From Vibrio mediterranei (GTDB lineage: Bacteria; Pseudomonadota; Gammaproteobacteria; Enterobacterales; Vibrionaceae), in assembly GCF_900088415.1 (NCBI RefSeq), contig NZ_FLLQ01000010.1, positions 1-64,000 of the forward strand: 64,000 bases of DNA, read 5' to 3'. The stretch's first letter is position 1. Every line of letters begins with the position of its first letter. The notes beneath the pieces are model-generated. The model did no database searches and was not told the DNA's origin. It was given only the letters and a program-made list of their open reading frames with translations. This document shows, piece after piece, positions 63,381 to 64,000 of this stretch. A program made the position numbers and the translations under genes.

Positions 63381-63414
63381 AAAATCGCCACCTAATATTA
63401 GGTGGCGATTTTCA
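63381..63414. terminator. bidirectional terminator between chiA and ribB
   Basis: AAAATCGCCACCTAA and TTAGGTGGCGATTTT form a long near-perfect stem with short T-runs on both strands. Confidence 0.88.
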
Positions 63415-63427
63415 TTGAAGTAGGGGC

Positions 63428-64000
63428 TTAAGCTGACTGCTCTGCCGTTGCTAGGCGATATTGAACCATATCTTCAATCGTCAGCACTGGCATGTTATGA
63501 AGCTTACCAAATGCAACGATTTCTGGAGCTTTCGCCATTGTTCCGTCTGGGTTAGTGACTTCACAAAGTACACCAAATGGTGATAGGCCAGCCATTTGCA
63601 TCAGGTCAATGGTTCCTTCAGTGTGACCACGACGAGTTAGTACTCCACCTTGCTTCGCACGTAGCGGGAAAACGTGCCCTGGACGAGCAAGATCTTCTGG
63701 TCGAGCACCAGTTTGACATGCTGTCTTGATAGTTGTGACACGATCAGCGGCAGAAACGCCAGTTGTCACTCCCACTTTTGCTTCGATAGAGACGGTAAAT
63801 GCAGTTTGGTTAGCGCTGTTGTTGTTCTCAACCATAGGCGGTAAGTCAAGTTGCTTGGCTTGTTCATCAGTAATACACAGGCAAACAATACCACTGCACT
63901 CACGAATCATAAGCGCCATTTGCTGGTTAGTTAAGTGCTCAACGGAATAGATGATATCGCCTTCGTTTTCACGATCTTCGTCATCGAGTAGCAATACACC
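63428..64000 (-). CDS. ribB: RibB, 3,4-dihydroxy-2-butanone 4-phosphate synthase (partial)
   Basis: The C-terminal 190 codons of ribB; the N-terminal 25-30 residues lie beyond the window. The acidic [10 protein letters not shown] metal/substrate loop, [35 protein letters not shown] and [12 protein letters not shown] motifs are all intact. It makes the four-carbon unit of riboflavin from ribulose 5-phosphate. Any FMN riboswitch would be upstream, outside the window. Confidence 0.96.
   Translation of the reverse strand, partial: GVLLLDDEDRENEGDIIYSVEHLTNQQMALMIRECSGIVCLCITDEQAKQLDLPPMVENNNSANQTAFTVSIEAKVGVTTGVSAADRVTTIKTACQTGARPEDLARPGHVFPLRAKQGGVLTRRGHTEGTIDLMQMAGLSPFGVLCEVTNPDGTMAKAPEIVAFGKLHNMPVLTIEDMVQYRLATAEQSA

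Overview
The window reads as chromosome 1 of a marine gammaproteobacterium of the family Vibrionaceae, most likely a Vibrio. I base this on gene order (phoB-phoR beside a Pst operon with giant PstC/PstA subunits, an oxyR2-prx2 pair, queA-tgt-yajC-secDF-suhB-trmJ-isc-pepB-ndk-rlmN-rodZ-ispG-hisS-yfgM-bamB-der) and on protein details, for example a chitinase A whose catalytic Glu falls at residue 315 as in V. harveyi ChiA and an OxyR2 with Glu204/Cys206/Cys215 as in V. vulnificus. The species cannot be fixed by eye. Almost everything is core chromosome; no insertion sequence, prophage, CRISPR array or toxin-antitoxin pair was seen.

Layout. 1-1300: tRNA-Asp and tRNA-Trp (probably the tail of an rRNA operon lying upstream), a decayed second copy of the tRNA-Trp 3' end, and two small poorly known genes. 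1310-4000 (-): yfhL-trhP (tRNA U34 hydroxylation) and rdgC. 4120-16474: a phosphate and polyphosphate block with phoB-phoR-pstS-like (+), ppk1-ppx (-), pstC-pstA-pstB-phoU (+) and Pho boxes at the promoters. 16484-21963: a small outer-membrane-like protein, a LysR regulator, cutC, the divergent prx2/oxyR2 pair, a 760-base gap holding an orphan terminator, and a CBS-domain protein. 22219-27891: tRNA queuosine genes queA and tgt followed by yajC-secD-secF.

28118-46157: suhB (-), trmJ, the complete iscRSUA-hscBA-fdx-iscX iron-sulfur assembly operon behind a double IscR site, pepB, ndk, rlmN, rodZ, ispG, hisS, yfgM, bamB and der. 46222-53524: an AlaX-like editing protein, a GAF-GGDEF diguanylate cyclase, a zinc-ribbon protein, xseA (-) and guaB-guaA, with a PurR-like box in front of guaA. 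53705-60480: acetate transporter satP, an AGCS sodium:alanine symporter (-), and a TPP-riboswitch-controlled thiamine-precursor salvage operon thiD-thiZ-thiX-thiY-tenA (-). 60820-64000: a secreted multidomain chitinase and the 3' part of ribB (-), cut by the window end.

The genes form coherent modules: PhoU/PstSCAB sense phosphate and gate PhoR/PhoB, which should act on the Pho boxes here; IscR should repress its own operon, which supplies clusters to YfhL, IspG and RlmN encoded nearby; and OxyR2 should drive prx2. No clearly new system is visible. The items most worth a second look are the gap after oxyR2 (orphan terminator, possible small RNA or scar of a lost aceBA operon), the decayed tRNA-Trp copy, the oversized PstC/PstA periplasmic domains, the unexplained inverted repeats before agcS and between hisS and yfgM, and the PurR box inside guaB-guaA.
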